Position numbers and translations under genes: made by a program
NCBI RefSeq assembly: GCF_014205115.1
Contig: NZ_JACHMW010000001.1
Coordinates: 1,240,001 to 1,304,000 of the forward strand
Length of the DNA: 64,000 nucleotides
Direction of reading: 5' to 3'
Source: Micrococcus endophyticus
GTDB taxonomy: Bacteria > Actinomycetota > Actinomycetes > Actinomycetales > Micrococcaceae
Notes under the pieces: model-generated
Databases searched by the model: none
Told to the model about the DNA's origin: nothing
The model's input: the letters and a program-made list of their open reading frames with translations, nothing else
Part shown: positions 1-8,114 of the stretch, one piece after another
Layout of the letters: the number at the start of each line of letters is the position of its first letter
How positions within the stretch are numbered: the first letter of the stretch is position 1

Positions 1-405
1 GCGGCCGCGTGCCTGCGGGAGCTCGCGGCGGCGGGCGGCACGGCGGTCCTCACGGGCTGGACGACGTGGGCGGGGCTGCGGCTCGGCGAGTCCTACCGCA
101 CCCTCGAGGAGGACGCCCAGGGATGGCTCGGCGGGCGCGAGGCGGCCGGACTGCGCGTGGCGGCGTTCGGCGGACGCGAGCTGGCCACGTCCCGGCTGCT
201 GCTGCACCTGCCCCACCGCTTCTACGTGCCGGCGGGCACGAGCGCCGAGCACCGCCTGGTCTGGCCTCGCCTGGCGGAGGTGGAGCCGCTGCCCGGGCGG
301 GCCGTGCACGTCAGCCCGGACGTCCCGGAGCCTGGGCTGCCGTGCCAGCTCGCGTCACCCGGCGCGCGCCGCTCGGGCGCCGTGGACGCCGCGTCTACGC
401 TGTGA
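1..405 (+). CDS. C-terminal part of an unrecognised protein (cut by window edge)
   Basis: Frame 1 is open from the first base to a TGA at 403-405, giving 134 residues of a longer protein. I do not recognise the family. The visible part is soluble-looking with no membrane segment: an Ala/Gly-rich start, a Trp-containing stretch (TGWTTWAGL), a leucine-rich strand (SRLLLHLPHRFYVPAG) and a Gly/Ser/Ala-rich tail. The base composition matches the neighbours. The -10 element of the next gene lies inside its last codons. The alternative reading in frame 3 across the same bases is Arg/Gly-rich low complexity and looks like a shadow. Confidence 0.5.
   Translation, partial: AAACLRELAAAGGTAVLTGWTTWAGLRLGESYRTLEEDAQGWLGGREAAGLRVAAFGGRELATSRLLLHLPHRFYVPAGTSAEHRLVWPRLAEVEPLPGRAVHVSPDVPEPGLPCQLASPGARRSGAVDAASTL
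396..401 (+). promoter_or_regulatory. -10 element of a leaderless promoter (dienelactone hydrolase gene)
   Basis: TACGCT followed by seven bases and the ATG at 409. There is no Shine-Dalgarno sequence, so transcription probably begins at or next to the start codon. Confidence 0.5.
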
Positions 406-408
406 GGC

Positions 409-990
409 ATGGCACAGATCCTCCTCTTCCACCACGCCCTCGGCCTCACCGACGGCGTCCGGGCCCTCGCCGCGCAGATCGAGGCCGGCGGCCACACCGT
501 GCACACCCCGGACCTCTACGACGGCGCCCTGTTCACGGACGTGGAGGAGGGCATCGCCCACGTCGAGTCGCTCGGCGGCTTCGACGTCATCGCCGAGGCC
601 GGCATGCGCGCCGCCGCGCAGCACCCCCAGGCCTCCGTCGTCGCCGGCATCTCCATGGGCGTGGTGGCCGCGCACCAGGCGGCCCAGGCCGTCCCCGCGT
701 TCCGCGCGTGCATCGACATCGCGGGCCTCGTGCCGCTCGACGCGTTCGCCCCGCTGTGGCAGCCCCACACGGCGATGCAGGTGCACCTGGCCACGCGGGA
801 CCCCTGGGTGATGGACGAGGACCTGCCCCTGGCCCGCTCCGTGGCCGCCACCGAGGAGGACCCGGACAAGCCCGCCGTCCTCTTCGAGTACGACACCGAC
901 GCCCACCTCTTCATGGACTCCTCCACGGACGGCCATGGCCCCGCCCTCACCGAGGTGCTGGTCCGGCGCATCCACGAGCTGCTGGCCTGA
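409..990 (+). CDS. Dienelactone hydrolase family protein
   Basis: A 193-residue alpha/beta-hydrolase. The early FHHALGLTDG strand-turn and the nucleophile elbow GISMG (residues 80-84, Ser82) fit the dienelactone hydrolase family. The other triad residues are probably Asp131 (ATRDPW) and His166 (DAHLFMD). Classical dienelactone hydrolases use Cys in a GxCxGG elbow, so the Ser here suggests an esterase-like member. No signal peptide is present, so it should be cytoplasmic. The substrate cannot be told from sequence. The gene follows the cut-off gene by three bases but has its own leaderless-type promoter, so it may be transcribed independently. Confidence 0.8.
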   Translation: MAQILLFHHALGLTDGVRALAAQIEAGGHTVHTPDLYDGALFTDVEEGIAHVESLGGFDVIAEAGMRAAAQHPQASVVAGISMGVVAAHQAAQAVPAFRACIDIAGLVPLDAFAPLWQPHTAMQVHLATRDPWVMDEDLPLARSVAATEEDPDKPAVLFEYDTDAHLFMDSSTDGHGPALTEVLVRRIHELLA

Positions 991-1105
991 GCGCGGGGGC
1001 GGGTCCGTGCGACACGCTGACCAGGGGGTTGTGGCCCGACGGAGGAGAGCGCACACTGACTGTGACTCGACTGTGAGTCGCACGATGATCCATTGGAGGG
1101 GACCC

Positions 1106-1474
1106 ATGAAGATCCGTCACAAGCTCGCCGCCGCCACCGCCGCGCTCGGCCTCGCCGTGGCGGCCGCCGCCCCCGCGCAGGCCAGCACCATTTCCAGGAC
1201 CTATGACGCTCGGACCAACACCTACTATTCCTATTCGGACTCGGTCAATATGGTGTGCTATCAGAAGTCGTCGAATCGCACCGCCCAGGCCCGGTTGAGC
1301 GTCCAGATCAAGACCAACGGTCGGTGGTATACCCGTATCAGCGCGCTGTACTCGGACACCCGTCTCCACTGCTTCACGCTGCGGTCCCAGAACGGGTTCT
1401 ACGAGGGCAGGAGCGTGCGACTGATCGTCAGCGACAACCGCGGCTCCAGCACGACTCGCTACTTCTATCGCTGA
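1106..1474 (+). CDS. Small secreted protein of unknown function, lower GC than neighbours
   Basis: A 122-residue protein. The chosen ATG sits behind a GGAGGGG ribosome site at 1095-1101. The N-terminus MKIRHK plus a hydrophobic stretch ending in AQA-S (residues 24-27) is a clear Sec signal peptide. The mature part of about 96 residues is rich in Ser, Thr, Tyr and Arg, with two cysteines (51 and 89) that could form one disulfide, and looks like a single beta-rich domain ending in RYFYR. Codon use differs from the rest of the window: TAT, TCG, AAT and TTT-type codons are common between 1195 and 1345, suggesting recent acquisition or fast evolution. I do not recognise the family. Confidence 0.75.
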   Translation: MKIRHKLAAATAALGLAVAAAAPAQASTISRTYDARTNTYYSYSDSVNMVCYQKSSNRTAQARLSVQIKTNGRWYTRISALYSDTRLHCFTLRSQNGFYEGRSVRLIVSDNRGSSTTRYFYR

Positions 1475-1557
1475 GTCCTCGTCTCGCGATGAGGTGCGTC
1501 CCGTCGCCGTGTGGCCTCTGACGGAACCCCGAGTGCCACCACGCCGGAATGCGCCCC

Positions 1558-3126
1558 TCAGCGCGCCACCGCGTGGCCGTCCTTGCGGGGATCGGACCCG
1601 CCCGCGTAGCCGCCGCCGGGCAGCCGGCGCACCACCTGGCCGCCGCCGTACGTGCGGTCCCCCGGTCCCGTGCGCGTCACCGGGTGGCCGAGGTCGCCGA
1701 GCCGGCGGGCGACGTCGCCGCCCCATCCCGCCTCCAGCTTCAGCTCGCCCGAGCCCTCCACGAACCACCGCGGCGCGTCCAGCGCGCTCTGCACGTCCTG
1801 CCCGACCAGCAGCCGGTGCATCACCTGGACGTGGCCTTGCGGCTGCATGGGCCCGCCCATCACCCCGAACGCCGCCACCGGCTCGCCTCCCGCGGTGATT
1901 AAGCCGGGGATGATCGTGTTCAGCGGACGCTTGCCGCCGCCCACCTCGTTCGGGTGCCCGGGCACGAGGGAGAACCCCGCGCCCCGGTCGTGCAGGGCGA
2001 TGCCGGTGCCCGGCACCACGAGCCCCGAGCCGAACCCGTAGTAGTTGGACTGGATGAGGGAGACCATCATCCCGGAGCGGTCCCCCACACTGAGGTAGAT
2101 GGTGCCGCCCGCCGTGGGCGGGGCCGAGACGGCGGCGCCGGCCCGCTCCGGGTCCACCCGCGCGGCCAGCGCGGCGATCCGCTCCGGCTCGAGCAGCTCC
2201 GACGGGCCCAGCCGCATCCAGTCCGGGTCCGCGACCTCCGAGTGCAGCACCGCGAGCGCCTGCTTCATGGCCTCCACCTGCAGGTGCACGCCGTCGGCCG
2301 AGTCCGGGTCCCGGTGCTGCCCGCCGAGCACTTCGAGGACGGCGGCGGCCACGCAGGCCGCCAGGCCCTGGCTGTTCGGCGGGATCTCGTACAGCTCGTG
2401 GCCGCCCCAGGAGACGGACAGCGGATCCGCCCAGTCCACCTCGTGCGCGGCCAAGTCCTGCGCGCTCAACGCGCCGCCGGCCTCGGCGTGGGCCACGATC
2501 CGCGCCGCGAGCGGGCCCGTGTAGAAGCTCTCCCCGCCGGTGGCGAGGATCTCGCGCAGGGTGACGGCATGGTCCGGCATGCGTACCCTCTCCCCCTCCC
2601 GGGGTGCGGCGCCGCCGGGCAGGAAAGTGGCGGCGAACTCGGGCAGCTCCCCCAGCACCGTCGCGGCGCGACCCCAGTCCTGGGCCACGATCGGCGGCAC
2701 TATCCACCCGTCCTCGGCATGCGCCACGGCCGCGGCGCCGAGCCGCTCGAAGGGCAGCACACCGAAACGGTCCGAGAGGGCGCGCCAGCCCGACACCGCG
2801 CCCGGCACGGTGACGGAGTCCCAGCCCCGGCGCGGCATCTGCTCGTGCCCGGCAAACCGCTGCGGCGTCCACGCCCGGGGGCTGCGGCCGGAGGCGTTGA
2901 GCGCGTGGACGCGCCCGCCGTCCCAGACGAGGGCCAGCAGGTCGCCGCCGATCCCGTTGTTCGTGGGCTCGGTGACGGTCGAGCACATCGCCGCGGCCAC
3001 GGCGGCGTCCGCCGCGGTGCCGCCGTCGTGGAGCACATCCAGGGCGGCGGTGGCGGCCAGCGGTGAGGACGAGGCGACGACCTCGTCCCCGTAGACGACG
3101 CTGCGGCGGGAGGGGCGGGGCTCCAT
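1558..3126 (-). CDS. Gamma-glutamyltransferase family protein (Ntn-hydrolase)
   Basis: A 522-residue member of the gamma-glutamyltranspeptidase family, which hydrolyses or transfers gamma-glutamyl groups from glutathione-like compounds. The N-terminal half has ASSSPLAATAALDVLHDGGTA and the TEPTNNGIGGD region. The self-cleavage site and nucleophile is probably Thr342 in the motif GGTIYLSVGD. The small subunit then carries SNYYGFGSG, a GGGKRPLNT segment and GVMGGPMQPQGH. No signal peptide is visible, which fits the cytoplasmic YwrD-like branch rather than the exported glutathione-degrading enzymes. The ATG at 3126 has a possible -10 (TAGGGT) 38 bases upstream. It is probably monocistronic. Confidence 0.88.
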   Translation of the reverse strand: MEPRPSRRSVVYGDEVVASSSPLAATAALDVLHDGGTAADAAVAAAMCSTVTEPTNNGIGGDLLALVWDGGRVHALNASGRSPRAWTPQRFAGHEQMPRRGWDSVTVPGAVSGWRALSDRFGVLPFERLGAAAVAHAEDGWIVPPIVAQDWGRAATVLGELPEFAATFLPGGAAPREGERVRMPDHAVTLREILATGGESFYTGPLAARIVAHAEAGGALSAQDLAAHEVDWADPLSVSWGGHELYEIPPNSQGLAACVAAAVLEVLGGQHRDPDSADGVHLQVEAMKQALAVLHSEVADPDWMRLGPSELLEPERIAALAARVDPERAGAAVSAPPTAGGTIYLSVGDRSGMMVSLIQSNYYGFGSGLVVPGTGIALHDRGAGFSLVPGHPNEVGGGKRPLNTIIPGLITAGGEPVAAFGVMGGPMQPQGHVQVMHRLLVGQDVQSALDAPRWFVEGSGELKLEAGWGGDVARRLGDLGHPVTRTGPGDRTYGGGQVVRRLPGGGYAGGSDPRKDGHAVAR

Positions 3127-3164
3127 GGGGGCGGGTCCTTCATGAGGAGCGGCGGATCCTCGGC

Positions 3165-3170
3165 ACCCTA
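3165..3170 (-). promoter_or_regulatory. Possible -10 element of the gamma-glutamyltransferase gene
   Basis: TAGGGT on the minus strand, 38 bases before the ATG. No convincing -35 was seen. Confidence 0.3.
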
Positions 3171-3184
3171 CCCGCGGCCGGACC

Positions 3185-4603
3185 TCAGGCGGAGGTGCCG
3201 CCGACCCGCCGCCGTCGGGCGAGGGTGACCAGGGCCGCCGCCAGCACGAGCACCGCGCCGGCCAGGCCGGCGAACACGTAGCCGGCCGCCGGGTGGATCG
3301 CGTCGATGAACACGCCGGACAGGGGCGCGCCCATCGCCGCGCCCGCCGTCATGGCGGACCCGTAGAAGCCCATCGCCTCGCCGCGGCGCTCCTCCGGCAC
3401 CAGCGTGGACAGCCGCGAGGACGCCGAGGCCAGCGTGGGCGCGGTGAACAGCCCCGAGGGGATGGCCGCGAGCGCCAGCGCCCACAGCCCGTCCACGAAC
3501 GCCATCGGCAGGGTCAGCAGCGCGAGCAGGCCCATGAGCAGGTACGGGTGAACCTGCCGGCCCCAGGCTCCGTAGAACAGCCCGCCCACCGCGGAGGCCC
3601 CGCACCAGAACGCGTATACGACGCCCACGGACCCGGCCATGCCCGCGTGCTCCAGCTCGGCGACCATGGTCACCTCGGTGCCCACCATCACCAGCCCCGC
3701 CGCCAGGGACACCACGAGCACGCCGAGGGCCTCCGGGCCCACCCAGGAGAAGTGCCGGGCCCGCCACAGCCGCAGCCGCTCCGCCCGGGTGAGGCCGGGG
3801 GTCGGCGTCGCCGGACCGGAGCCGTCCGCCGCGATGACCGGCAGGGCGCCGGTGACGAGCGGGATCGCCTCGGTGACCACGGGCAGGGCGCCGGTGGCCA
3901 GGGACGGGGCCGTCATCTCCACGTGCAACGGCGCGCCGTGCACGGTCTGCGCCACGGCCTCCTCGCGGTCCTCGTCCTCGGTGTACGGGTCCTCGGTCTC
4001 CGGGCCGACGACGGCCAGCTGGCTCGAGCGCGTGGGCGGGTTGAACCACATCAGCAGGACGCCGCCGAGCGCGCTGGACAGGCCCACGATGGTCAGGCCG
4101 AGGGCGCTGGACCACGTGGCGGCCACGACCGCGCCGAGCGCGGGGCCCACCATGAAGATCGTCTCGGTGATGATCGAGTCCAGGGCGAACGCCGTCTGCC
4201 GGTCCCGGCCATGGGTGAGCACCCCGAGGCCCTGGCGCACCACCGAGAAGATGGGCAGCGCGAAGACGCCGCCGAAGAACACCGCCACGAGCATCAGCCA
4301 GAACGGCAGCCACGGAACGAGCGGCCAGATCAGCGCCTCCGCGATGACGGAGGGCAGCAGCGCCCGGCGCAGGCCCTTGGCGTCCACCACGCGCCCGCGC
4401 CACGGGGAGCCGACGGCGATGCCCAGCGTCATGGCCGCCGCGGCCAGTCCCGCCTGGCCGTAGCCGAGGCCCAGGGTGAGCGCCACGTGCAGGGTGAGGA
4501 TCACCCCGGCCGCCGTGTGCGGGAAGCGGGCGATGAACCCCACCGCCAGCAGATGGCGGATCCGAGAGTCCTGCAACAGCCGTCCGTACGCTCCGAAGTC
4601 CAC
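3185..4603 (-). CDS. MFS transporter
   Basis: A 472-residue integral membrane protein with about 12 hydrophobic segments and the usual 6+6 layout of the major facilitator superfamily. The loop after segment 2 reads GIAVGSPWRGRVVDAKGLRR, a variant of the MFS motif A with a basic GRxxD core. The central loop between the halves is unusually long (about residues 195-265), acidic and Pro/Thr-rich, with repeated ALPVVTEAIPLVTGALPV-like stretches. The substrate is unknown; efflux is the usual role of such proteins. Translation starts at GTG (4601-4603) six bases after a minus-strand TAGGAT, so the mRNA is probably leaderless. It ends 58 bases before the gamma-glutamyltransferase gene in the same orientation. 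Confidence 0.85.
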   Translation of the reverse strand: MDFGAYGRLLQDSRIRHLLAVGFIARFPHTAAGVILTLHVALTLGLGYGQAGLAAAAMTLGIAVGSPWRGRVVDAKGLRRALLPSVIAEALIWPLVPWLPFWLMLVAVFFGGVFALPIFSVVRQGLGVLTHGRDRQTAFALDSIITETIFMVGPALGAVVAATWSSALGLTIVGLSSALGGVLLMWFNPPTRSSQLAVVGPETEDPYTEDEDREEAVAQTVHGAPLHVEMTAPSLATGALPVVTEAIPLVTGALPVIAADGSGPATPTPGLTRAERLRLWRARHFSWVGPEALGVLVVSLAAGLVMVGTEVTMVAELEHAGMAGSVGVVYAFWCGASAVGGLFYGAWGRQVHPYLLMGLLALLTLPMAFVDGLWALALAAIPSGLFTAPTLASASSRLSTLVPEERRGEAMGFYGSAMTAGAAMGAPLSGVFIDAIHPAAGYVFAGLAGAVLVLAAALVTLARRRRVGGTSA

Positions 4604-4609
4604 CGGAGG

Positions 4610-4615
4610 ATCCTA
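4610..4615 (-). promoter_or_regulatory. -10 element of a leaderless promoter (MFS gene)
   Basis: TAGGAT on the minus strand, six bases before the GTG start at 4603. The CCTCCG between them is not a ribosome site on this strand. Confidence 0.55.
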
Positions 4616-4655
4616 TGCGAGCCGGTCACGCCGTGGGGCCCCGGACGGGAGGCGG

Positions 4656-4940
4656 GTGCCCGCCGCAGAGTGGGACGCGGTCACGGCCGCCCTCGCCGAG
4701 CCGAGCCCCGAGGAGTGGTACTGCTACGACACGGACAGCCGTGACACGCCGCTGGCCGGCCCGCAGGTCATCGAGGACTGGAGCGTGCTGACGGCCGTGC
4801 TCCGAGAGACGGCCGAGCCGCCCCAGGGCGGAGGCCGGACGACGGACCAGGCCGCCGCCATCCTGCGGCTGTGGGTCACGCGGCGCTTCCGCCGCGGCGA
4901 TGCCCGGCTCACGGACGTCCCGCGGCATCCTGACTGCTGA
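4656..4940 (+). CDS. Small hypothetical protein
   Basis: A 94-residue protein beginning at GTG 4656, just after a GGGAGG at 4648-4652; the spacing is short, so the start is uncertain. It is soluble and acidic at first (PSPEEWYCYDTDSRDTPLAGPQVIEDW) and basic at the end (RLWVTRRFRRGD). The frame remains open further upstream into the divergent MFS gene but has no good start there. It overlaps the start of the DUF805 gene by 41 bases. I recognise no family. Confidence 0.4.
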   Translation: MPAAEWDAVTAALAEPSPEEWYCYDTDSRDTPLAGPQVIEDWSVLTAVLRETAEPPQGGGRTTDQAAAILRLWVTRRFRRGDARLTDVPRHPDC

Positions 4941-5355
4941 CCTCCGCATCGACCTCAGGGCCCCGCCGTGGACGGGACGGGGCCGCACCGGACGCCTCGA
5001 GTTCTTCCAGGTGATGGCGTGGCTGCTCCTGGCGTCCTGCCTGATGCAGTTCGTGTTCTACCAGCTGGGGGCCACCGGGCACCTGGGCGGGGCGGGGTGG
5101 CTGGGCGCCCCCCTGTTCTCCGCCGAGCCCGCCTTCTCGCGGCACCCGGACGTGCCCGCGGCGACGGCAACGTTCCAGTGGGTGAGCAACGCCCTGGTGC
5201 TGGCGCACGTGCTGCCCACGCTGGCGCTCACCGCCCGCCGACTGCGCGACGCGGGGTTCCACGTCGCGTGGACGCTGCTCGCATTCATGCCGGGGCTGGG
5301 GAGCCTGGTGCTGTTCTGCCTGCTGATCCAGCCCACCGGCCGCCGATTCCCGTGA
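4900..5355 (+). CDS. DUF805 family membrane protein
   Basis: A 151-residue protein. It has the two signatures of the DUF805 (YhaH-like) family: a GRTGRLEFFQ motif before the first hydrophobic helix (about residues 28-37), and ALTARRLRDAGFHVAWTLL (about residues 108-126) between later helices. Three or four membrane segments are expected. Function is unknown. The ATG at 4900 overlaps the preceding small gene, and there is no better in-frame start before the conserved motif. A short hairpin lies after the stop, before the convergent LURP-one-like gene. Confidence 0.7.
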   Translation: MPGSRTSRGILTADLRIDLRAPPWTGRGRTGRLEFFQVMAWLLLASCLMQFVFYQLGATGHLGGAGWLGAPLFSAEPAFSRHPDVPAATATFQWVSNALVLAHVLPTLALTARRLRDAGFHVAWTLLAFMPGLGSLVLFCLLIQPTGRRFP

Positions 5356-5361
5356 GATCGC

Positions 5362-5378
5362 GGCCGGCGTCGCCGGCC
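5362..5378. terminator. Short GC-rich hairpin between convergent genes
   Basis: GGCCGGC and GCCGGCC around a three-base loop, lying between two convergent stop codons. There is no T tail, so terminator activity is only suggested by position. Confidence 0.3.
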
Positions 5379-5960
5379 TCAGTTGTTGCGGCGCCGGTCC
5401 TTGGCGCGGATGAGGTCCAGCGCGATGGCCGTGCCGAGCACGGCGCAGCGCACCACCGGGGGCATGCCCGGGTCCAGCCGCAGCTCGTACCGCGAGCGCC
5501 CGGCCAGCGCGTTCATGAAGCCGCCGAAGGTGGCCGTCGCACGGGCGATGGGCGCCTGCCCCACGGTCATCGTGTAGTCGTGGTCCCAGAGGTTGCCGGT
5601 CACGGCGAAGCGGGTGCCGTCCACCACCTCGACGCTCACGGAGGTGCGGAAGAGCGCGAACTCCCGGACCAGGTTGGCCAGGGGCAGCCCGTCCGCGTCC
5701 ACGATCGCGTAGCGGTCGCGGCCGAAGGTGGCCGGGTCGGCGAGGCGGAACAGCACGCGGCCGTCCTCCCCGTCCACGACGTCGAAGGTGCGGCTGCCCA
5801 GCAACATCCGTCCCAGCCCGCCGCCGGTGGTGACCACGGTGGCCACCGTCTGCCCGTCGGGGCCGGTGACCTGCATGTCATTGGACATGAAGCTGGTGAC
5901 CTGCTGCAGGGTGAGGACGTCCGTGCGGCCCAGGCGGCCGGCGTCGAAGGCGGTGCTCAT
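5379..5960 (-). CDS. LURP-one-related (scramblase-like beta-barrel) protein
   Basis: A 193-residue protein resembling the LURP-one-related/YxjI family, which adopts a Tubby- and phospholipid-scramblase-like fold. Typical features are alternating strands with TFDVVDGEDGRVLFRL, the FALFRTSVSVEVVDG region and a hydrophobic C-terminal helix (VRCAVLGTAIALDLI, about residues 168-182) before a basic end. No enzymatic role is established for bacterial members; membrane association is plausible. Its ATG overlaps the stop of the upstream gene as ATGA, which indicates translational coupling and a joint role. Confidence 0.65.
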   Translation of the reverse strand: MSTAFDAGRLGRTDVLTLQQVTSFMSNDMQVTGPDGQTVATVVTTGGGLGRMLLGSRTFDVVDGEDGRVLFRLADPATFGRDRYAIVDADGLPLANLVREFALFRTSVSVEVVDGTRFAVTGNLWDHDYTMTVGQAPIARATATFGGFMNALAGRSRYELRLDPGMPPVVRCAVLGTAIALDLIRAKDRRRNN

Positions 5961-6745
5961 GGCATCAGTCTGCCCGGCAGCGCCACGAGTTCGCGCGCGG
6001 CGACGTATCCGGCGCGCAGCGCGACCCGGGGGCCGACGTGCTGGAGGAACTCCGGGGTGCGCCGGGAACGACGGCGCCGGCGCAGCCTCCGGCCGTCCCG
6101 TCCGACGGCGGTGGACCGCCTCTCCCACTCCATGGCCTCCAGCACCACGGCGCCCAGCAGGGCGGCGTCCCCGGCGGGGCCCCACGGCCCGGCGCCCGGG
6201 TCCGCGCCGTCGCCCTGCCCGGCCCTGCCGTCGCGGTCGAGCCGCTCCCACCGGAGCGTGACGGGCTCCGGCGCCGGTCCGCCCGGGAGCCGGCTGCGCC
6301 ACGGGACGGCGGCCGCCGGGGCCAGCAGGCCCACGACGCAGCCGTGGTGCATGATCCGGACCACGGCCGAGTTCCAATCGTCCTGGAGCTCGAACTCCGC
6401 CCCGTCGGCGGCCTCCACCCGGGCGGCGGCATGGAATCCGGTGTCCCACGGGCGCACGACGCCCAGCGGCAGGGCGCCGTCGTCGAGGACCTCGCCCGCC
6501 CCCAGTCCGAGGTCGGCCCGGTCCAGCACGGTGATCATCGGCCGCCCGGTGTCCGCGCAGACGAGCTCCACGGCGTGGCCGGCGCCCCGCCAGTCCGCCA
6601 CCGGGTGGACCATGGCCGCGAGCGCGAGCCGCGTGCCGTCGTCGTCCGTCACCTCCGCGGCGAAGTCCGCGCCCGGCGTCCGGATCACGCGCACGTGCAG
6701 TGTCGGCGCCGCCCGCAGGCGGTCGCTCAGGATCCCCTCTCCCAT
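5957..6745 (-). CDS. Hypothetical protein coupled to the LURP-one-like gene
   Basis: A 262-residue protein taken from ATG 6743-6745; a second ATG three codons upstream (6754) is possible. The first is preceded by CACGAT and seven bases, a weak leaderless-type arrangement. The N-terminal 160 residues contain beta-strand-like stretches (TLHVRVIRTPGADFAAEV, DDWNSAVVRIMHHG) that resemble the layout of its downstream neighbour, so it may be a diverged LURP-one-like protein. The C-terminal third holds an Arg-rich segment ([11 protein letters not shown]) and a short hydrophobic tail. The stop overlaps the next start as ATGA. The function is unknown. Confidence 0.55.
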   Translation of the reverse strand: MGEGILSDRLRAAPTLHVRVIRTPGADFAAEVTDDDGTRLALAAMVHPVADWRGAGHAVELVCADTGRPMITVLDRADLGLGAGEVLDDGALPLGVVRPWDTGFHAAARVEAADGAEFELQDDWNSAVVRIMHHGCVVGLLAPAAAVPWRSRLPGGPAPEPVTLRWERLDRDGRAGQGDGADPGAGPWGPAGDAALLGAVVLEAMEWERRSTAVGRDGRRLRRRRRSRRTPEFLQHVGPRVALRAGYVAARELVALPGRLMP

Positions 6746-6848
6746 GCCGCCCATCGTGCCCGATGCGGGCGTGCGGCGGGAGGAGCCGCCGTGGCCTGTG
6801 GACGGCCGCACCGGAGGGAATGCCGGGACGGACCGGCGCGTTGTCCTG

Positions 6849-6865
6849 TATAGTTCACTTTTGAA
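6849..6865 (+). promoter_or_regulatory. Promoter and candidate MarR operator of the flavin monooxygenase operon
   Basis: A -10 element TATAGT (6849-6854) is followed at once by the palindrome TTCA-CTTT-TGAA (6854-6865), which would lie over the transcription start. The operon ends with a MarR gene, so negative autoregulation through this site is the simplest reading. No clear -35 was seen. Confidence 0.5.
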
Positions 6866-6932
6866 AGAAATGGCGGCGGCACCCGGACCGCCGCCGACGA
6901 CCCCGCCTCGCGGGCGGCGGAAGGAGCGCACC

Positions 6933-8114
6933 ATGCAGTTCGGCGTCTTCACCATCGGTGATGTCACCCAGGATCCCACGACCGGCACCACCCCCACCGA
7001 GCACCAGCGCATCAAGGACACCGTGCGCATCGCCCAGCACGCCGAGCAGGCGGGCTTCGAGGTGTTCGCCACCGGCCAGCACCACAACCCGCCGTTCGTG
7101 GCCCCGGGCAACCCGCCCACGCTGCTGGCGTACCTGGCCGCCATGACCAAGGACCTCCAGCTCTCCACCGCCACCACGCTCATCACCACCATGGACCCGG
7201 TGCGCCTGGCCGAGGACTACTCCTACCTGCAGCACCTGGCCGACGGCCGCGTGGACCTCACCATGGGCCGCGGCAACACCGGCCCCGTCTACCCCTGGTT
7301 CGGCAAGGACATCCGCCAGGGCATCCCACTGGCCGTGGAGAACTACAACCTCCTCTACCGCCTCTGGCACGAGGAGACCGTGGACTGGAGCGGCAAGTTC
7401 CGCTCCCCGCTGCAGAACTTCACCCTCACCCCCCAGCCGCTGGACGGCGTCGCCCCCTTCGTGTGGCACGGCTCCATCCGCTCCCCCGAGATCGCCGAGC
7501 AGGCCGCCTACTACGGCGACGGCTTCTTCCACAACAACATCTTCTGGAACAAGGAGCACGTCATCCAAATGGTGCGCCTGTACCGGCAGCGCTACGAGTA
7601 CTACGGCCACGGCAAGGCCCATCAGGCCTACGTGGCCCTCGGCGGCCAGGCCTACATGGCCAAGAACTCCCAGGACGCCGTCAAGGAGTTCCGCCCGTAC
7701 TTCGACAACGCCCCGGTGTACGGCCACGGCCCGTCCCTGGAGCAGTTCTCCTCGATGACCCCGCTGACCGTCGGCTCCCCGCAGCAGGTCATCGAGCGCA
7801 CCCTGGGCTTCCGCGACTGGGTGGGCGACTACCAGCGCCAGATGTTCCTCATCGACCACGCCGGCCTGCCCACGGACACCGTCCTCAAGCAGATCGACAT
7901 CTTCGGCGAGGAGGTGCTGCCGGTGCTGCGCAAGGAGTTCGCCGCACTCAAGCCCGACGACGTCCCCGAGGCCCCGACCCACGAGTTCCTCGTGGAGCGC
8001 GCCCGCCGCGGGGAGGCCCCCGTGCCCGGCGGCAAGGAGGGCTCGCAGGCCCAGATCGATCGCGCCGCGGCCGCCGAGAAGCGCGCCGCCGCGAAGGCCG
8101 GTGAGGGCGCATGA
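6933..8114 (+). CDS. LLM class flavin-dependent oxidoreductase
   Basis: A 393-residue luciferase-like monooxygenase. It begins QFGVFTIGDV, carries the HAEQAGFEVFATGQHH segment (about residues 33-48) typical of the family's first barrel strands, then LLAYLAAMTKDLQLSTATTL and DYSYLQHLADGRVDLTMGRG, which shapes the flavin pocket. The C-terminus beyond residue 355 is a basic Ala/Lys-rich tail. Such enzymes use reduced FMN from a partner reductase to oxidise small organic substrates; the reductase is the next gene, overlapping as ATGA. The ATG at 6933 follows AAGGAG at 6921-6926. The natural substrate is unknown. Confidence 0.88.
   Translation: MQFGVFTIGDVTQDPTTGTTPTEHQRIKDTVRIAQHAEQAGFEVFATGQHHNPPFVAPGNPPTLLAYLAAMTKDLQLSTATTLITTMDPVRLAEDYSYLQHLADGRVDLTMGRGNTGPVYPWFGKDIRQGIPLAVENYNLLYRLWHEETVDWSGKFRSPLQNFTLTPQPLDGVAPFVWHGSIRSPEIAEQAAYYGDGFFHNNIFWNKEHVIQMVRLYRQRYEYYGHGKAHQAYVALGGQAYMAKNSQDAVKEFRPYFDNAPVYGHGPSLEQFSSMTPLTVGSPQQVIERTLGFRDWVGDYQRQMFLIDHAGLPTDTVLKQIDIFGEEVLPVLRKEFAALKPDDVPEAPTHEFLVERARRGEAPVPGGKEGSQAQIDRAAAAEKRAAAKAGEGA

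Noticed and set aside
9-1076. A 355-residue frame over the first two genes
   Set aside because: Arg/Gly/Pro-rich translation without motifs; the dienelactone hydrolase in another frame explains the region.
1475-1557. Terminator after the small secreted gene
   Set aside because: A stem CCTCGTC/GATGAGG has only seven pairs with a mismatch and no T tail, too weak to call.
4968-6932. Long in-frame extension upstream of the flavin monooxygenase
   Set aside because: It crosses DUF805 and two minus-strand genes; the conserved protein starts at 6933 behind AAGGAG and a promoter.
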